This document shows positions 43,116-44,293 of a stretch of DNA of 44,293 nucleotides, piece by piece. The DNA is from Nostoc sp. UCD121 (GTDB taxonomy: Bacteria > Cyanobacteriota > Cyanobacteriia > Cyanobacteriales > Nostocaceae): NCBI RefSeq assembly GCF_014222285.1, contig NZ_JACKZS010000040.1:1-44293 (forward strand), in the 5' to 3' direction. Numbering within the stretch: position 1 is the first letter of the stretch; each line of letters opens with the position of its first letter. The notes under the pieces are model-generated. The model made no database searches. It saw nothing but the letters and a program-made list of their open reading frames with translations, and was not told the DNA's origin. The position numbers and the translations under genes were made by a program.

Positions 43116-44075
43116 TTAAACGCCTACCCTGGTTAACTCTACTTCTCGTCGTCTGGGTACTTCATGAATCATGAAATCATAAGCCATGTCAGTGCGGGGA
43201 AAAATAGCACGGGCTTCTTTGAGGAGATCCTTCAACTCCAAGGTATTGCCAGGAGCATAACGGGGGCTGAAATGACTCATAATCAGTCGATGTGCCCCAG
43301 CAGCTAAAGCTGTTTGCGCTGCCATTGTGGTTGTGGAATGCAAGCGCTGAAAAGCCATATCTGCATCTTGATGGGCAAAGGTTGCCTCGTGAATTAATAC
43401 ATCTGCATCATGAGCTAATTCCACTGCACCATCACAATAAATTGTGTCTGTGCAATAGGCAATTTTCCGTCCAATTTCTGTAGGACCGCATAATTGGGTA
43501 CCATCAATCACCCGTCCGTCGTCTAGAGTAACAGTTTCACCGCGTTTGAGTTGACCGTAAATACGACCAGAAGGAATTTCTAACGCTTTGGCTTTTTCCA
43601 CATCAAAGCGTCCTGTCCGGTCTTTTTCGGCTACGCGATAGCCGAAAGCTGTAATCCTGTGATGCAAATTACCGCAGGTAACGGTGAAGTCATCGTCTTC
43701 ATAAATTACCCCTGGACGGATGGCGTGAACTTTAATTGGGTAGGAAAAGTGCGTGTAGGAGTAACGTGAGGCGGATTGAATATAATCATTTAATCCAGGT
43801 GGTCCATAAATATCAATTCTTTCCACATTGCCAGCTAAGCCGCAAGTAGCAAGAAGTCCCATCAAGCCAAAAATGTGGTCGCCATGCATGTGGGTGATAA
43901 AAATTCGGGAGAGTTGACTGATTTTAAGCTCACTCCGCATAATTTGATGCTGGGTGCCTTCACCACAATCGAATAACCACAGTTCTGCCCTTTGGGGTAA
44001 TCTCAGGGCGACACTGGAAACATTGCGCGATCGCGTGGGTACACCGGAACTCGTCCCTAAGAATGTTATCTGCAC
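43116..44075 (-). CDS. rnz: Ribonuclease Z
   Basis: A 319-residue metallo-beta-lactamase-fold nuclease that removes 3' trailers from tRNA precursors. Motifs: ITFLGTSSGVPTRSRNVSSV at the start, the zinc motif ITHMHGDHIFGLMG, GPPGLNDYI, the exosite-proximal YGQLKRGETVTLDDG, AYCTDTIYCDGAVELAHDAD and LIMSHFSPRY. Typical length of the cyanobacterial short form. tRNA genes here encode no CCA, which fits a need for RNase Z. It lies just downstream of an rRNA operon terminator on the same strand. Confidence 0.96.
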   Translation of the reverse strand: MQITFLGTSSGVPTRSRNVSSVALRLPQRAELWLFDCGEGTQHQIMRSELKISQLSRIFITHMHGDHIFGLMGLLATCGLAGNVERIDIYGPPGLNDYIQSASRYSYTHFSYPIKVHAIRPGVIYEDDDFTVTCGNLHHRITAFGYRVAEKDRTGRFDVEKAKALEIPSGRIYGQLKRGETVTLDDGRVIDGTQLCGPTEIGRKIAYCTDTIYCDGAVELAHDADVLIHEATFAHQDADMAFQRLHSTTTMAAQTALAAGAHRLIMSHFSPRYAPGNTLELKDLLKEARAIFPRTDMAYDFMIHEVPRRREVELTRVGV

Positions 44076-44174
44076 AGTGTTCTTTAGTCTTCCTATTGCT
44101 CAATATTGCAACTCTATTTTCTATAGTGACACGGTTATTGATTTATTTTTTGATAGCCCTTATCAGAAAAACTA

Positions 44175-44210
44175 AAAACCCGATAGCTATTAGATCAGCT
44201 AACGGGTTTT
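44175..44210 (-). terminator. rRNA operon terminator
   Basis: AAAACCCGATAGCT and AGCTAACGGGTTTT form a stem with one mismatch; read on the minus strand it is followed by TTTTTAGTTTTTC. It lies directly after the 5S 3' end. Confidence 0.85.
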
Positions 44211-44223
44211 ATTAGTAATAATA

Positions 44224-44293
44224 TCCCTGGCACCGAGCTATTTTTGCGTAGGGCGACCCCTAAACTATCGTTGCCGCAACAGCGTTTCACGTC
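44224..44293 (-). rRNA. rrf: 5S ribosomal RNA, 3' part (cut by the window edge)
   Basis: On the minus strand the window begins GTGAAACGCTGTTGCGGCAA, then GATAGTTTAGGGGTCGCCCT and ACGCAAAAATAGCTCGGTGC, ending CCAGGGA: the 3' 70 bases of a cyanobacterial 5S rRNA. The 23S and 16S genes should follow outside the window. Confidence 0.94.

Overview
The window looks like chromosomal DNA of a filamentous, heterocyst-type cyanobacterium (Nostoc/Anabaena and relatives). This rests on the dense HIP1 octamer GCGATCGC in genes on both strands, a 31-residue PetL subunit of the cytochrome b6f complex, A/T-rich heptamer tandem repeats, foldback intergenic repeats, and several protein families typical of cyanobacteria (PRC-barrel, Uma2, BON lipoprotein, plastid-like membrane protein). 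The genus is inferred, not proven. Most genes are housekeeping or physiological, spread over both strands in short units.

Layout. 1-2.1 kb is a decayed accessory patch: a frameshifted TPR remnant, a VapBC-type toxin-antitoxin pair, a Uma2 nuclease-fold gene and the ruins of a second Uma2 tail. 2.1-5.2 kb holds a TPR lipoprotein, an RNase D-type exonuclease and a BON lipoprotein with a strong terminator. 5.4-10.2 kb holds smc and a two-domain PRC-barrel protein. 10.4-11.1 kb is a DUF433/DUF5615 toxin-antitoxin pair whose toxin is frameshifted. 11.3-14.0 kb has an ABC exporter and a histidine phosphatase. 14.2-18.7 kb is the most unusual part: a one-gene TIR-SLOG fusion (probable NAD-depleting defence protein), selO, an orphan SUKH (SMI1/KNR4) protein and a GNAT acetyltransferase. 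19-25.2 kb has bioB, a MarR/EamA divergent pair with two visible operators, petL, aroB, another Uma2, a Nudix hydrolase, an SLH-like secreted protein and a 45-residue membrane peptide.

25.5-30.4 kb has a PLP lyase whose active-site residues match tyrosine phenol-lyase rather than tryptophanase, a CmcJ-type oxygenase, a glutathione S-transferase and an rRNA/tRNA methyltransferase. 30.4-36.9 kb has three tRNAs (Leu-CAG, Leu-CAA, Gln-UUG), murA, an M48 peptidase, an FMN-dependent 2-hydroxyacid oxidase and a WecG/TagA-type glycosyltransferase. 36.9-44.3 kb has two conserved cyanobacterial proteins, a SpoIID-like secreted protein, a Wzc-like polysaccharide co-polymerase with a degenerate kinase domain, RNase Z and, at the right edge, the 3' end of a 5S rRNA, so an rRNA operon lies just outside.

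The strongest leads are: the TIR-SLOG fusion; smc carrying several intergenic-type repeats inside its reading frame; murA, where an ATC sits where the start codon is expected behind a perfect Shine-Dalgarno; the TPL-type lyase; the degenerate BY-kinase; and two unlisted small membrane-protein genes (petL and a 45-residue peptide). All functional statements come from reading motifs by eye; no database search was run.
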